From Spirochaetaceae bacterium (GTDB lineage: Bacteria > Spirochaetota > Spirochaetia > B11-G9): a DNA stretch of 64,000 bases. The notes below the pieces were generated by a model. That model saw only the letters and a program-made list of their open reading frames with translations, made no database searches and was not told the DNA's origin. This document shows, piece by piece, positions 44,698 to 54,400 of this stretch. Numbering within the stretch: the first letter of the stretch is position 1; each line of letters opens with the position of its first letter. The stretch spans positions 1-64,000 of the forward strand of contig WGCU01000067.1 in assembly GCA_015493635.1 (NCBI GenBank). Direction: 5' to 3'. Made by a program: the position numbers and the translations under genes.

Positions 44698-45477
44698 ATG
44701 ATACGAAAACAGGAAGAACGGCTTCAAACCATCCTCAATGTCCTCAAACTGACTAATCCGGCAACCATTAACAAACTGGCCCGGACGCTGGAGGTTTCCC
44801 ACATGACGATACGGCGGGACATTGAAATACTTGAACGCGAGCAGAAGGTTGAAGTGTTCCATGGCGGTGTCATGCTTCTAAACTCCGGAGAACCTGAATA
44901 TATGAGAGAGTATTCTCTCGCTGACGCTACGTCGATTATGCGTGAAGAAAAAAAGAGGATTGGTTTAAAAGCGGCATCCCTCATTGAAAATGACAGTTCA
45001 ATAATACTTGATACGGGCTCAACCACGGAACTCATTGCCAGATCTCTTTCCACGGACCTTTCCATAACCATAATTTGTTATACGCTTAACGTTCTTATAA
45101 ACGTGTCAAAACTAAAAGACGTGTATATAATATTTCCCGGCGGACACTTTCATAAAAATACATTGATGTTTGAAAGTGCTGAAGGGCTTGAGCTTATCAG
45201 AAAAAACAGAGCCTCAGTCGCATTTGTTTCCGCCAGCGGGATAAGCCTTTCCATGGGAGTTACCTGTTCCAACAGTTATGAGCGGGAGGTAAAAAATTCA
45301 ATTATGAAATCTTCTCTTAAAAAAATACTTGTTGCGGATTCTTCCAAATTTGATGTTGTCCACAGCACCTACTTTGCGGATATCAATAATTTTAACGAGA
45401 TTATCACTGATAAGGGAATCCCTGACCAGTACAGGGAATACTGTTTAGAACACCATATAAAACTCTCACTTGTATAG
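44698..45477 (+). CDS. DeoR-family transcriptional regulator
   Basis: A 259-residue repressor. The N-terminal winged helix reads RLQTILNVLKLTNPATINKLARTLEVSHMTIRRDIEILE; the C-terminal DeoR sugar-phosphate sensor domain has LDTGSTTELIARSL and KKILVADSSKFD. Divergent from the microcompartment operon with a shared 172-bp intergenic region holding two near-identical palindromes. It is the likely local regulator, with a sugar phosphate such as deoxyribose-5-phosphate as inducer (inference). Confidence 0.9.
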   Translation: MIRKQEERLQTILNVLKLTNPATINKLARTLEVSHMTIRRDIEILEREQKVEVFHGGVMLLNSGEPEYMREYSLADATSIMREEKKRIGLKAASLIENDSSIILDTGSTTELIARSLSTDLSITIICYTLNVLINVSKLKDVYIIFPGGHFHKNTLMFESAEGLELIRKNRASVAFVSASGISLSMGVTCSNSYEREVKNSIMKSSLKKILVADSSKFDVVHSTYFADINNFNEIITDKGIPDQYREYCLEHHIKLSLV

Positions 45478-45490
45478 AAACCTGTATATT

Positions 45491-45529
45491 AAAAAAAGGC
45501 CGCTTCCTTATAAGAAGCAGCCCTCTTCG
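45491..45529 (-). terminator. Rho-independent terminator
   Basis: Stem GGC-C-GCTTC, loop CTTATAA, GAAGC-A-GCC (one mismatch), flanked on the left by seven A, which is a U7 tract for minus-strand transcripts. It ends the pyrophosphatase operon and may also serve the convergent deoR-type gene. Confidence 0.75.
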
Positions 45530-45534
45530 TTTAC

Positions 45535-46317
45535 CTACATGGTCCGCCAGAATTTAAAATGCTCTTTTTCAATGGTTTTATAATCCGGAATCTGATAGTA
45601 CAGGCATTCCCCGCCGCCGGAAAAAGAAAAACCGTTTTTGATTAGTTTATAGGAGAAATTGTCAAGATTACTTGAAAGAGAAAGCCCCTTGTTATGTTTG
45701 GACGGGTATTTTTTCAATTCATAGAACCCGTCCCGTATGGTAGACGGGTGAAGGGTGGGAATGGGAGAAGGCTCAAAGGGGTTCTGTTCAAATCTATTGA
45801 CAAAATCAACAATATTAATATCAAACTGCGTATAAAACTGTTTCGGCGCACTCTTGGGATTATCAGGATTGGTAATATAATCTCCAAAATCCTTCTTGTG
45901 CATCTCCGAAAGGACAAGCATACGCATGGGAGCAATTTCCGCGTACAGTACAACATCTTGATCCATTGACTCATCACATGCACCTGGATTCAGGCCGAGA
46001 CAGTATCCTTCCTGAGTTGTGACATACAGAGTGCCGATAGCAGAAAAATCAACATGTTCAAGGACCCGGTAGGAAGAGATAAACTTCGTTGCTTTCGGTG
46101 TTCCATCCTCATGGGGAACAGTCTTCTCCAGGACTTCATCAATCCGGAAATAATCGTTCCGGTAATTCTTGTCTATTTCCGCAAAAATAACTTTCCCTGA
46201 ATAATGCCTGCTTGAACCTGATGTATAGTGTTTTGCGAACATCTCCGGATCTAGCTGCGACGCGACAAGCGCCTGATTAGGATACAGTATCATGTACAAT
46301 CGTTTTTCATAATCCAT
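45535..46317 (-). CDS. Conserved-looking hypothetical protein
   Basis: A 260-residue soluble protein with no signal peptide or TM and no family I recognise. It has an even aromatic-rich composition (YMILYPNQALVASQLDPEMFAKHY, SGGGECLYYQIPDYK). It starts 2 nt after the hppA stop and ends at a shared terminator, so it is co-transcribed with the pyrophosphatase. Confidence 0.55.
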   Translation of the reverse strand: MDYEKRLYMILYPNQALVASQLDPEMFAKHYTSGSSRHYSGKVIFAEIDKNYRNDYFRIDEVLEKTVPHEDGTPKATKFISSYRVLEHVDFSAIGTLYVTTQEGYCLGLNPGACDESMDQDVVLYAEIAPMRMLVLSEMHKKDFGDYITNPDNPKSAPKQFYTQFDINIVDFVNRFEQNPFEPSPIPTLHPSTIRDGFYELKKYPSKHNKGLSLSSNLDNFSYKLIKNGFSFSGGGECLYYQIPDYKTIEKEHFKFWRTM

Positions 46318-46319
46318 TT

Positions 46320-48383
46320 CTACAACCCCCAGTAACTTTTAAGCATAGGCGCAATAACAAGTGAAATAATTGCCATAAGTTTAATAAGAATATTTAGTGA
46401 CGGTCCTGCAGTATCTTTAAAAGGATCACCTACCGTATCTCCGACAATTGCCGCCTTGTGAGCCTCGGAACCTTTCCCCTGGCTGCTGCCGTTCTCAATC
46501 ATCTTCTTGGCATTATCCCACGCACCGCCGGAATTAGCCATAAAAATAGCAAGAACAACACCCGACGCAGTAACCCCCAGAAGCGTTCCTGAAAGCATCT
46601 TCGGTCCTCCGAGGAATCCGATAAGCACAGGAGTTGCCACTGCAATAATTCCGGGAAGGAGCATCTCTTTCAATGCTGACGCCGTTGAAATATCAACACA
46701 CCGGCGGTAATCAGGCTCCTCGGTTTCATCAAGAATTCCCGGTTTCTCCCTGAACTGACGCCGGACTTCCTCTATCATCGCAAACGCAGCTTCTCCCACA
46801 GCATTCATTGCCATGGAAGAAAAGAGATACGGAAGAACAGCACCGAAAAGAATACCGACAATAACCTTTACACCCATAAGATCAATAACCTTTAACCCAA
46901 CCTGTTCCTTAAAAGCTGAAAAAAGGATGATGGATGTAAGAGCTGCAGATCCAATGGCAAAGCCTTTCCCGATTGCTGCCGTTGTATTTCCGACAGCATC
47001 AAGTTCATCGGTAATGTCCCGTACTTCCGGAGGAAACTCAGCCATCTCCGCAAGCCCCCCCGCGTTATCAGCTATCGGTCCATAGGCATCTACCGCCAGC
47101 TGTACACCGAGAGTCATAAGCATCCCCAGTGCCGCTATTGCCACACCGTACAATCCTGCAAAAAAGTAACTGACAAGTATTGCCGAAGTAATAACAACAA
47201 TGGGAAAAAAAGTGGACATCATACCTACTCCCATTCCGGTTATGATAGTTGTTGCCGCTCCGGTTTCACAGGATTTAACAATTTTCATGACCGGTTTTTT
47301 GTTGGTCCCGGTATAATATTCTGTCAATATTCCTATGGCACTCCCCGCAATCATCCCAAGAACCGAAGAAAGGAAGATACTCATGGAGGATATCGAACCT
47401 TCTCCTCTCAGAAAGAAAAAGGTAAGAAGAAAGGAGAAAACCGCTGCAATACCCGCTGCGCCGAAAGTACCTCTGTTCAGTGCGCTCTGAGCAGCTTTCC
47501 CGGGTTTTACCCGGACAAGACCGATACCGATAAACGCGGAAAGGATTCCGGCTACAGAAAGGATAAGGGGGAAGAGAGCCAGTTTCATGCGGAAAATATC
47601 ACTCCCCGCTATACCAACTCCGAGAATCATGGAACCAATAATTGATCCCACGTATGATTCAAAAAGGTCAGCACCCATTCCGGCAACATCACCAACGTTA
47701 TCACCAACGTTATCCGCTATCGTCGCAGGATTACGGTGGTCATCTTCCGGTATACCTGCTTCTATCTTGCCGACAAGATCGGCCCCGACATCGGCTGCTT
47801 TGGTAAAGATACCCCCTCCGACACGGGCAAAAAGAGCCATGGAACTTGCACCGAGACTGAAGCCCGAAATAACCGGTAGTATAGTACCGGCCAGATCACC
47901 TACTTCACCGCCGATAAAGAGCCTGCTAAGGGTTAAAAGGATTAAAATACCGAGCATTGCAAGACCGACAACACTCATTCCCATAATGCTTCCACCGAAA
48001 AAGGCTACTTTCAAAGCAGGAACAAGTCCACCCTGGGCAGCATGAGTTGTCCGTGAATTCGATGCCGTTGCAACTCTCATACCGATAAACCCGGCAAGAG
48101 CTGACGCTGAAGCACCGACAACAAAGGATACCGCCTGAAACCTCAGGTACCCCTTGTTAGCCAAAGCGAGAAACAATGCAACGATGGTAACAAAAGGAAC
48201 AAGAACCTTATATTCCCGTACAAGAAAAGCCATTGCGCCATCTGCCACATACCCGCTGATCCGGATCAATGTTTTGTTTTCCACCGGCTGCCGGTAGATC
48301 CATTTCGTCTTTACCAGTGCGTATCCTAACGCCAGAAGGCTTCCGCCTGCAACAACAATAAGTGTTACGATAAATATGCTCAT
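46320..48383 (-). CDS. hppA: Membrane ion-translocating pyrophosphatase, K+-dependent type
   Basis: Couples pyrophosphate hydrolysis to ion export. The 687-residue, about 16-TM protein has the PPi-site motif [39 protein letters not shown] and the C-terminal [27 protein letters not shown] carries alanine where K+-independent enzymes have lysine, indicating K+ dependence. The glutamate in GADLFESY is at the Thermotoga (sodium-pump) position rather than the plant (GSYAE) position, so sodium export is possible. RBS AAGGATGG. Confidence 0.9.
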   Translation of the reverse strand: MSIFIVTLIVVAGGSLLALGYALVKTKWIYRQPVENKTLIRISGYVADGAMAFLVREYKVLVPFVTIVALFLALANKGYLRFQAVSFVVGASASALAGFIGMRVATASNSRTTHAAQGGLVPALKVAFFGGSIMGMSVVGLAMLGILILLTLSRLFIGGEVGDLAGTILPVISGFSLGASSMALFARVGGGIFTKAADVGADLVGKIEAGIPEDDHRNPATIADNVGDNVGDVAGMGADLFESYVGSIIGSMILGVGIAGSDIFRMKLALFPLILSVAGILSAFIGIGLVRVKPGKAAQSALNRGTFGAAGIAAVFSFLLTFFFLRGEGSISSMSIFLSSVLGMIAGSAIGILTEYYTGTNKKPVMKIVKSCETGAATTIITGMGVGMMSTFFPIVVITSAILVSYFFAGLYGVAIAALGMLMTLGVQLAVDAYGPIADNAGGLAEMAEFPPEVRDITDELDAVGNTTAAIGKGFAIGSAALTSIILFSAFKEQVGLKVIDLMGVKVIVGILFGAVLPYLFSSMAMNAVGEAAFAMIEEVRRQFREKPGILDETEEPDYRRCVDISTASALKEMLLPGIIAVATPVLIGFLGGPKMLSGTLLGVTASGVVLAIFMANSGGAWDNAKKMIENGSSQGKGSEAHKAAIVGDTVGDPFKDTAGPSLNILIKLMAIISLVIAPMLKSYWGL

Positions 48384-48491
48384 AAACCATCCTTAAATAT
48401 GAAATTTTATATAGGGATCAATCATGATACAGGAAAACAGAAAATTTTTCCAGTTTTTTACCATAATTTTTTTTTATAGCCGGTATAAGCA

Positions 48492-50000
48492 CTAATGCTT
48501 GAAGTGCCGGATACCGGTAAAAACCATAGGAATCCCCGCATTATTGCAGACCTCGATGGAATCTTTGTCTCTCACTGATCCCCCCGGCTGCATTATAGCG
48601 GCAATTCCGTACCTGGCAGCTTCCCCGGCCACATCATTGAAAGGCATAAAGGCATCAGATACCATTACCGCGTCTTTAATACCCTTTTCAGCAGCCCGCT
48701 CAAACGCCTGCTGAGCCGCCCATATCCGGCTTACCTGTCCGGAACCGACACCAAGGACCTGCTTATCCTTTACCACAACAATGGCGTTCGATTTTACATA
48801 TTTGCAGATAATTTCACCAAAAAAGAGATCCGACAGCTGTTCCTCCGTTGGTAAAGTACGGGTAACAAACTCCGGTGTTTCATGATTCATACGGTCTCGT
48901 TCCTGCACCAGAATACCGCCGTCCACCGCTATCATTTCAACAGTATCAGCAGGTGCTTTTTCCGCCTGTATAAGCCTGATATTCTTCTTTTTTTTAAGAT
49001 AATCAAGGGCATCCTCTGCAAAAGAGGGGGCTATGACAACTTCAAGGAAAATCTCTCCCATCTTCTCCGCAGTCTGCACATCAACCGTTCTGTTAAAAGC
49101 GACAATACCGCCGAAGATGGAAACAGGATCTCCCTCGTAGGCTTTCTCGTATGCCTCAACTACAGAATCGGCAAGTGCGGCACCGCAGGGAGTATTATGT
49201 TTAAGGGCACAGCAGGCTGTTTCTTTGAACTCGTTCACAACCTTCCAGGCTATATCCATATCCCGGTAGTTATTGTAGGACAGGTCTTTCCCGTGGAGCT
49301 GCACAAAACTGTTCATTCCGCCGTCACGCAGAAGCGAGCGGTAAAAAGCAGCTTTCTGGTGGGGATTTTCTCCGTAACGAAGATCTCTTGTCTTCTCAAA
49401 AGAGCCTTTAAGGAAAAGAGGAAACTCATCTTCCAGGAGGAAAGCGGAAACAGCCGCATCGTAGGAACTCATAAGGTTAAATACTTTTCCCGCAAGACGC
49501 TTCCGGTACGCGTAGTCGACATTGTCCGATGCGGTAAGGCGCTCTTCCACCCCCTCGTAATCATCAGGGTCGGTAACAACAACAACATCCTTGAAATTTT
49601 TTGCCGCGGCCCGGAGCATTGTAGGCCCGCCGATATCTATAAACTCAAGTTTATCTTCAAAAGAAAGGCTGCTCCGGTACTTTTCAAAAAACGGATACAG
49701 ATTGACCACAACCATATCAATAGGCCGTATCCCCTCCCGGGCCAGAGTTTCCATATCTTCAGGATTATCTCTCCGGGCAAGAAGTCCGCCGTGAACCTTC
49801 GGATGCAGTGTTTTGACCCGTCCGTCAAGAATTTCCGGGAATCCGGTAACTTCACTTATTTCGGTTACGGCAATACCGTGCTCCCTTAAATACTTGGCTG
49901 TTCCTCCGGTAGAAAGTATTTCCATATCCCTCTTCTGTAGAAATTCGGCAAAAGCAGCTATTCCGTTTTTATCATATACGCTGATCAATGCTCTTTTCAT
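48492..50000 (-). CDS. purH: Bifunctional AICAR formyltransferase/IMP cyclohydrolase
   Basis: Last two steps to IMP. The 502-residue protein has an N-terminal MGS-like cyclohydrolase domain ([39 protein letters not shown]) and an AICAR transformylase domain ([43 protein letters not shown]). Start at ATG 50000 behind AAGGAAAAGAG; the track start at 50057 overlaps guaB. It follows guaB by 10 nt. Confidence 0.95.
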   Translation of the reverse strand: MKRALISVYDKNGIAAFAEFLQKRDMEILSTGGTAKYLREHGIAVTEISEVTGFPEILDGRVKTLHPKVHGGLLARRDNPEDMETLAREGIRPIDMVVVNLYPFFEKYRSSLSFEDKLEFIDIGGPTMLRAAAKNFKDVVVVTDPDDYEGVEERLTASDNVDYAYRKRLAGKVFNLMSSYDAAVSAFLLEDEFPLFLKGSFEKTRDLRYGENPHQKAAFYRSLLRDGGMNSFVQLHGKDLSYNNYRDMDIAWKVVNEFKETACCALKHNTPCGAALADSVVEAYEKAYEGDPVSIFGGIVAFNRTVDVQTAEKMGEIFLEVVIAPSFAEDALDYLKKKKNIRLIQAEKAPADTVEMIAVDGGILVQERDRMNHETPEFVTRTLPTEEQLSDLFFGEIICKYVKSNAIVVVKDKQVLGVGSGQVSRIWAAQQAFERAAEKGIKDAVMVSDAFMPFNDVAGEAARYGIAAIMQPGGSVRDKDSIEVCNNAGIPMVFTGIRHFKH

Positions 50001-50010
50001 CTCTTTTCCT

Positions 50011-51450
50011 TTAATGCTTTGAATAATTAGGAGCTTCCCGGGTAATTGATATGTCATGAGGATGACTTTCTCTTAATCCCGCTCCTGTTATTTTGACGAA
50101 TTTTTTATAACTCCGCAAGGTTTTAATATCTCCGCAGCCGCAGTAACTCATCCCTTTTTTGAGCCCCGTTACCAGCTGAAAGATAAAGGGTTTAAGATCC
50201 CCTTTAAAAGGCACCCTGCCCTCTATTCCCTCCGGAACGGGGTCTTCCCCCTTTTTCATCTGGTACCGGTCTCCCGAACCACTCTGTATCGCACCGATGG
50301 ATCCCATACCGCGGTAGGATTTAAAGATTCTTCCCTCATAGATAATTTCATTCCCGGGAGCTTCTTTCAATCCCGCAAGCATATTCCCGAGCATAACGGT
50401 TTGTGCTCCTGCAGCCAGGGCCTTGGTAATATCGCCCGAATATTTAATACCGCCGTCAGCAATGACAGGGATACCGCTCTTATCAGCTTCTTCCGCGCAC
50501 TCAAGAACCGCTGAAAACTGGGCAGCTCCTATCCCCGCGACAATCCGTGTCGTACAGATTGATCCGGGGCCCACTCCAACTTTAACCGCGTCGGATCCCG
50601 CATCAATCAAGCGTCTCGTCCCTGCTGCAGTAGCGGTATTCCCTCCGATAACAGAAATGGAAAACTTCCGCTTTATTTCTTCCACCGCGTCAAGAACACT
50701 CTTTGTATCTCCGTGAGCCGTATCAAGAACAACAAAATCGACATTATTCTCCAAAAGAAGAGGAATACGTGTATCGTAATCCTGAGGAGAAACTGCTGCA
50801 CCAACCACAAGGCTTCCTCTTCTATCCAGTGCGGCATCCGGATAGAGACGCTTTTTTTCCATATCCTTTACGGTAATAAGCCCGGTCAAACGTCCATCCG
50901 CATCGGTAACAGGAAGTTTTTCGATCCGGTGGCGGTTAAACTTCTCCCGTGCACTCTCCGGGGTAGGAGAGCCTGAAGCAACAACAGGATTTTTTGTCAT
51001 GGCATCTTTGACCTGCATGGAATCATCCCGGCAGAACCGCAGATCCCGCCCGGTGATAATCCCTACCAACTTTCCTTTTTCCACAACCGGAAGGCCGGAA
51101 ATAGTATACTTCCGGATAATCTCCTTCACATCGGAGATAGTCTGGTATGGAGCAACAGTCAGAGGATCATCAATGATCCAGTTTAAAAATCTTTTAACCC
51201 CCCCTACCTGACTGGCCTGTTCCTCCGGAGCAAGATTACGGTGAATAACTCCAGCTCCCCCTTCAAGGGCAAGAGCAATTGCTAGTTCTTCTTCCGTTAC
51301 CGTGTCCATGGCAGCAGAAAGGATGGGAATATGAAGTCTAATATTCCCTGCAAGTTTCGTTTCCGTGTCAGCTCCCCCGGGAAGAACTTCCGAATAAGAG
51401 GGAACAAGCAGGACATCATCATAACTCAGGGTTTCAGGAATTTTCACCAT
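50011..51450 (-). CDS. guaB: Inosine-5'-monophosphate dehydrogenase
   Basis: Oxidises IMP to XMP for guanine nucleotides. The 479-residue barrel enzyme has two inserted CBS domains (about 95-215), the catalytic-cysteine loop [33 protein letters not shown] and the flap [15 protein letters not shown]. It overlaps purB by 17 bp. Confidence 0.95.
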   Translation of the reverse strand: MVKIPETLSYDDVLLVPSYSEVLPGGADTETKLAGNIRLHIPILSAAMDTVTEEELAIALALEGGAGVIHRNLAPEEQASQVGGVKRFLNWIIDDPLTVAPYQTISDVKEIIRKYTISGLPVVEKGKLVGIITGRDLRFCRDDSMQVKDAMTKNPVVASGSPTPESAREKFNRHRIEKLPVTDADGRLTGLITVKDMEKKRLYPDAALDRRGSLVVGAAVSPQDYDTRIPLLLENNVDFVVLDTAHGDTKSVLDAVEEIKRKFSISVIGGNTATAAGTRRLIDAGSDAVKVGVGPGSICTTRIVAGIGAAQFSAVLECAEEADKSGIPVIADGGIKYSGDITKALAAGAQTVMLGNMLAGLKEAPGNEIIYEGRIFKSYRGMGSIGAIQSGSGDRYQMKKGEDPVPEGIEGRVPFKGDLKPFIFQLVTGLKKGMSYCGCGDIKTLRSYKKFVKITGAGLRESHPHDISITREAPNYSKH

Positions 51451-52879
51451 TTTTCAACACACTCCTCATTTTTTTAATAACATTTCTGTACTTTGAAGTC
51501 AGCATCAACGTTTTTTCTACTGCCTTCCCCCGATAATTCCGGGGATTTGAGAAAAACTCTTCCGCTTTTTCTCCTGTAGTCTTTTCAAGCTGCGTTTTTA
51601 CAAGGTTCCATACCTTTTCATCCCTCTTTAAAGCCGTTTTAAGTTTTTCGCCTGTTTTTTCACACTGAAGTGTTATAACCCGTATCCGCTCATGAGCGTC
51701 AGCATCTCCTGAAAGGGCAAGGAGAATGTAGGCAGCTTCCGCGAGAACCAAATCACCATGGAGGGTCATATTATCCAGCAATCTTTTCCTGTCGACCTTA
51801 ATGGTGGTTATTATTTTCCGCATCCGGGCTGCCGCATCCGCAAATCCGGCAATATAGTCAGCGGTAAACCGGCCGGAAGCTGAATTACTCATATCCCGCT
51901 GATGTTCTGAAATTTGATCCATGTAGAACGTCATCACCCGGGGGGAAAATGCCTTCCATAGACTTTTAACGTGTTCCGAGTTCCAGGGGTTGCGTTTCTG
52001 CGGCATGGTAGATGAGCCGACCTGAGTTTCGGAAAAGAACTCCCTCAGTTCATCTATCTCTGTCCGCTGCAGATGACGGAGATCATCCGCAAGGTTTGCC
52101 AGTATACCGAAAGCTGTGTTTACTTCAAGAAGCAGACGGAGCAGATATTCGGGTTCTACCATCTGGGTAGAATATTCCGCCGGCTCTATTCCCAGTTTTT
52201 CAAGAAACTGACGCTCAAAATCAAGAGGGTCCTTAACAAGGAGGCTGGAGGCGTTGTACGCTCCGACAGCTCCGGCAAACTTGCCCCGCAAATCAGAAGA
52301 AAGAGTCTCAAGCCTGATAACTGATTTTCCAAGCCGGGCAACAAATTCGGCAAAAGAAAACCCCAGGGTGAGAGGAACCGCATGCTGTCCATGGGTTCGG
52401 CCGACCTGGGGGGTATCAGCTTCCTGTTCCGCAAGATGTATAACATCCTCCAGAAGGTCAAGAAGCAGCGGGATAATGACCTTCCTCATGACATCCCGCA
52501 TCCTGAGCGCCTGGGCTGTATCCAGAATATCAACAGAAGTGGCCCCCAGATGAACAAAATTGCTTATTTCATCGGGAACATTCCGTTTTATGACATTTAC
52601 AAGGGCCCGTAGATTATGCTGTGTTTTTTCCTCTTCTTCATATACCATTTCAGGAGTAATAGTATCGGTGAGGGCATGAATCAAACCGGTAAATTTACGA
52701 TAATCCCGGCGGTGCATGCTGACATGGGTTTCCAGGAGGACCAGTTCAACCTTTAGGCAGTATTTTACAACTGCTTCCTCACTTAAGAAGCCGCTCAAAC
52801 GGTCAAACAATACTCTGTTGGAAAGATAATAACGATGATCAAGGGGAGAAAGATTTTTGAAAATATTTCGTGATTCCAT
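51434..52879 (-). CDS. purB: Adenylosuccinate lyase
   Basis: Acts twice in purine synthesis (SAICAR and adenylosuccinate cleavage). The 481-residue fumarase-superfamily protein has the signature VGSSTMPQKRNPWNSE, GRTHGQHAVPLTLG and SEHQRDMSNSASGRF. The ATG has no Shine-Dalgarno, and the -10 ends 6 nt before it, predicting a leaderless mRNA. First gene of purB-guaB-purH, the branch around IMP. Confidence 0.93.
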   Translation of the reverse strand: MESRNIFKNLSPLDHRYYLSNRVLFDRLSGFLSEEAVVKYCLKVELVLLETHVSMHRRDYRKFTGLIHALTDTITPEMVYEEEEKTQHNLRALVNVIKRNVPDEISNFVHLGATSVDILDTAQALRMRDVMRKVIIPLLLDLLEDVIHLAEQEADTPQVGRTHGQHAVPLTLGFSFAEFVARLGKSVIRLETLSSDLRGKFAGAVGAYNASSLLVKDPLDFERQFLEKLGIEPAEYSTQMVEPEYLLRLLLEVNTAFGILANLADDLRHLQRTEIDELREFFSETQVGSSTMPQKRNPWNSEHVKSLWKAFSPRVMTFYMDQISEHQRDMSNSASGRFTADYIAGFADAAARMRKIITTIKVDRKRLLDNMTLHGDLVLAEAAYILLALSGDADAHERIRVITLQCEKTGEKLKTALKRDEKVWNLVKTQLEKTTGEKAEEFFSNPRNYRGKAVEKTLMLTSKYRNVIKKMRSVLKNGENS

Positions 52880-52885
52880 TTACAA

Positions 52886-52914
52886 GTAATAACCAAAAGA
52901 GACCCTTTTGTAAA
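52886..52914 (-). promoter_or_regulatory. purB operon promoter (leaderless)
   Basis: Minus strand TTTACA (52914-52909), 17-bp spacer, TATTAC (52891-52886), then 6 nt to the ATG at 52879. Confidence 0.6.
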
Positions 52915-52968
52915 GGTACAGGATCACGGATCATTGTCTTTTTTTTATTATTCATCTATTCTTCTGTA

Positions 52969-53895
52969 ATGATCAAACAAAAAATTCAGAAAAAGGAAAT
53001 TATCAACCACCTGAATTCTATTGCTCCTGACCAGAACCTTGTATTTCTCCTCTCCGGAGGAACCATCAGAGGATCACTTATTCACGGAACCCGGATGGTA
53101 AACGAAATGCGGGCAAATCACCAACTCGGAATCCTAGAAACCCTCGTTCTGGGGCAGGCATACATTGGAACAGGGCTGTTAACCGCCATGATCAAGGGGA
53201 ACGACAGGATAAGTCTTACCATAGAATGCGGAGGACCGATTAAAGGGATATCAGTAGAAGCAACGGCTGCGGGAAATATAAGAGGGTATCTCGTGAATAA
53301 TCCCATCCCCCTTTCAAAACCTCTTGAAAGTTTCGATCTTTCTCCCCTTTTCGGACCGGGATTTCTCCGTATAACAAAATACCTTGAGTCGGCAAAGCAG
53401 CCATTCTCCGGTCAGGTAATGCTGAATTACGGCACTCTCTCCAAAGACCTTGCATACTATTTTTATACATCAGAACAGATAAAAACCCTTTTCAACATAA
53501 GTATTCATTTCAACCGGGAAGGAGAAGCAGTAGGAGCCGGAGGACTCTTTATTCAGGAACTTCCCGGTGCTGATCAGAACGATCTGGAACGGCTGGAGGA
53601 TACAATAAGAGATCTCCCCTCTCTCGGGAAATACTTCAGCGGGGGAGATGATAACGAAAAACTAATAGAGACGTTCCTGAAAGATTATTCACCCCAAAGT
53701 ATTGCGGATAAACCAATCTCCTTCAACTGCAGCTGTACAAAAGAACGTTTCGGATCATTCCTTTCCGCCATGAAACAGGAAGAAAAAGTATCCATTCTTA
53801 AAGAAGGTCCGTTTCCCCTTGTTACCACATGCCAGAACTGCAACACCCGTTATTCTTTTTCCCGGGAAGAGCTCGAAGAACTATTTTCAAACTGA
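52969..53895 (+). CDS. hslO: Redox-regulated holdase chaperone Hsp33
   Basis: Zinc-bound chaperone activated by oxidative unfolding. The 308-residue core domain (LSGGTIRGSLIHGTRMVNEMRANH, ATAAGNIRGYL) is followed by the zinc switch: CSC in FNCSCTKERF and CQNC in TTCQNCNTRY, all four cysteines kept. Start at ATG 52969 is chosen from family length; the track start at 52870 lies inside purB. Divergent from purB, convergent with the response regulator with no gap. Confidence 0.9.
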   Translation: MIKQKIQKKEIINHLNSIAPDQNLVFLLSGGTIRGSLIHGTRMVNEMRANHQLGILETLVLGQAYIGTGLLTAMIKGNDRISLTIECGGPIKGISVEATAAGNIRGYLVNNPIPLSKPLESFDLSPLFGPGFLRITKYLESAKQPFSGQVMLNYGTLSKDLAYYFYTSEQIKTLFNISIHFNREGEAVGAGGLFIQELPGADQNDLERLEDTIRDLPSLGKYFSGGDDNEKLIETFLKDYSPQSIADKPISFNCSCTKERFGSFLSAMKQEEKVSILKEGPFPLVTTCQNCNTRYSFSREELEELFSN

Positions 53896-54261
53896 TTATA
53901 AAAGCGTTTTAAGCATGGAAGCAAGTTCAGATTTATGTAACGGTTTCTTTAAAAAATAAACATTTTCAAGAGGTTCTATATCCTTAGACAGTTCTGCATA
54001 ATCGTATCCGGAAGTCAGAATAATGGGGATATGGTACTCCACACCTATTTCCTCCGCTGTTTCCAGTCCTGTCAGTTTCCCGGCCAGACTTATATCCATA
54101 ATAACAACGGCAGGTTTTGATTCAGCTATCATGATCAGTGCCTTTTCACCCGATGTAACATACGAACAGGTATCATACCCCATCCGTTTAAGATCATGCT
54201 GAAGCGACATAGCAGTCAGCACTTCATCTTCCACAATAAGAATTGCTTTATCCTCCGTCAT
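53896..54261 (-). CDS. Single-domain response regulator
   Basis: A 121-residue CheY-like receiver: acidic pair in LIVEDEVL (Glu11-Asp12), phospho-acceptor Asp56 in VVIMDISLAG, threonine/serine in ILTSGYD and lysine in FLKKPLHK. There is no output domain, so it acts through protein contacts. No histidine kinase is nearby; the pairing is unknown. SD GGGAGAG. Confidence 0.85.
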   Translation of the reverse strand: MTEDKAILIVEDEVLTAMSLQHDLKRMGYDTCSYVTSGEKALIMIAESKPAVVIMDISLAGKLTGLETAEEIGVEYHIPIILTSGYDYAELSKDIEPLENVYFLKKPLHKSELASMLKTLL

Positions 54262-54400
54262 ATCATTCTCTCCCTATGCCAATGGTATGGTGAAACAGAG
54301 AATATTACAATCAAACAATCTCTTTTTTTATTAAAAAGTGGCGGAATCTATATATTCGGTTTATAATTAAGTGATAATGTCAGTACGATAGGAGAATAAT

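Noticed and set aside
48488-48501. AAGCACTAATGCTT palindrome at the purH end as a terminator
   Set aside because: Short, AT-rich stem and followed on the minus strand by no T-run; not supportable as a terminator.
48882-49889. 335-codon plus-strand ORF
   Set aside because: Antisense shadow of purH; no start signal, low-complexity basic composition and no family resemblance.
54339-54367. Sigma-54-like promoter before the mutase gene
   Set aside because: TGGCGG is present but the spacing and -12 GC element do not fit; only a TATAAT at 54362-54367 is convincing.
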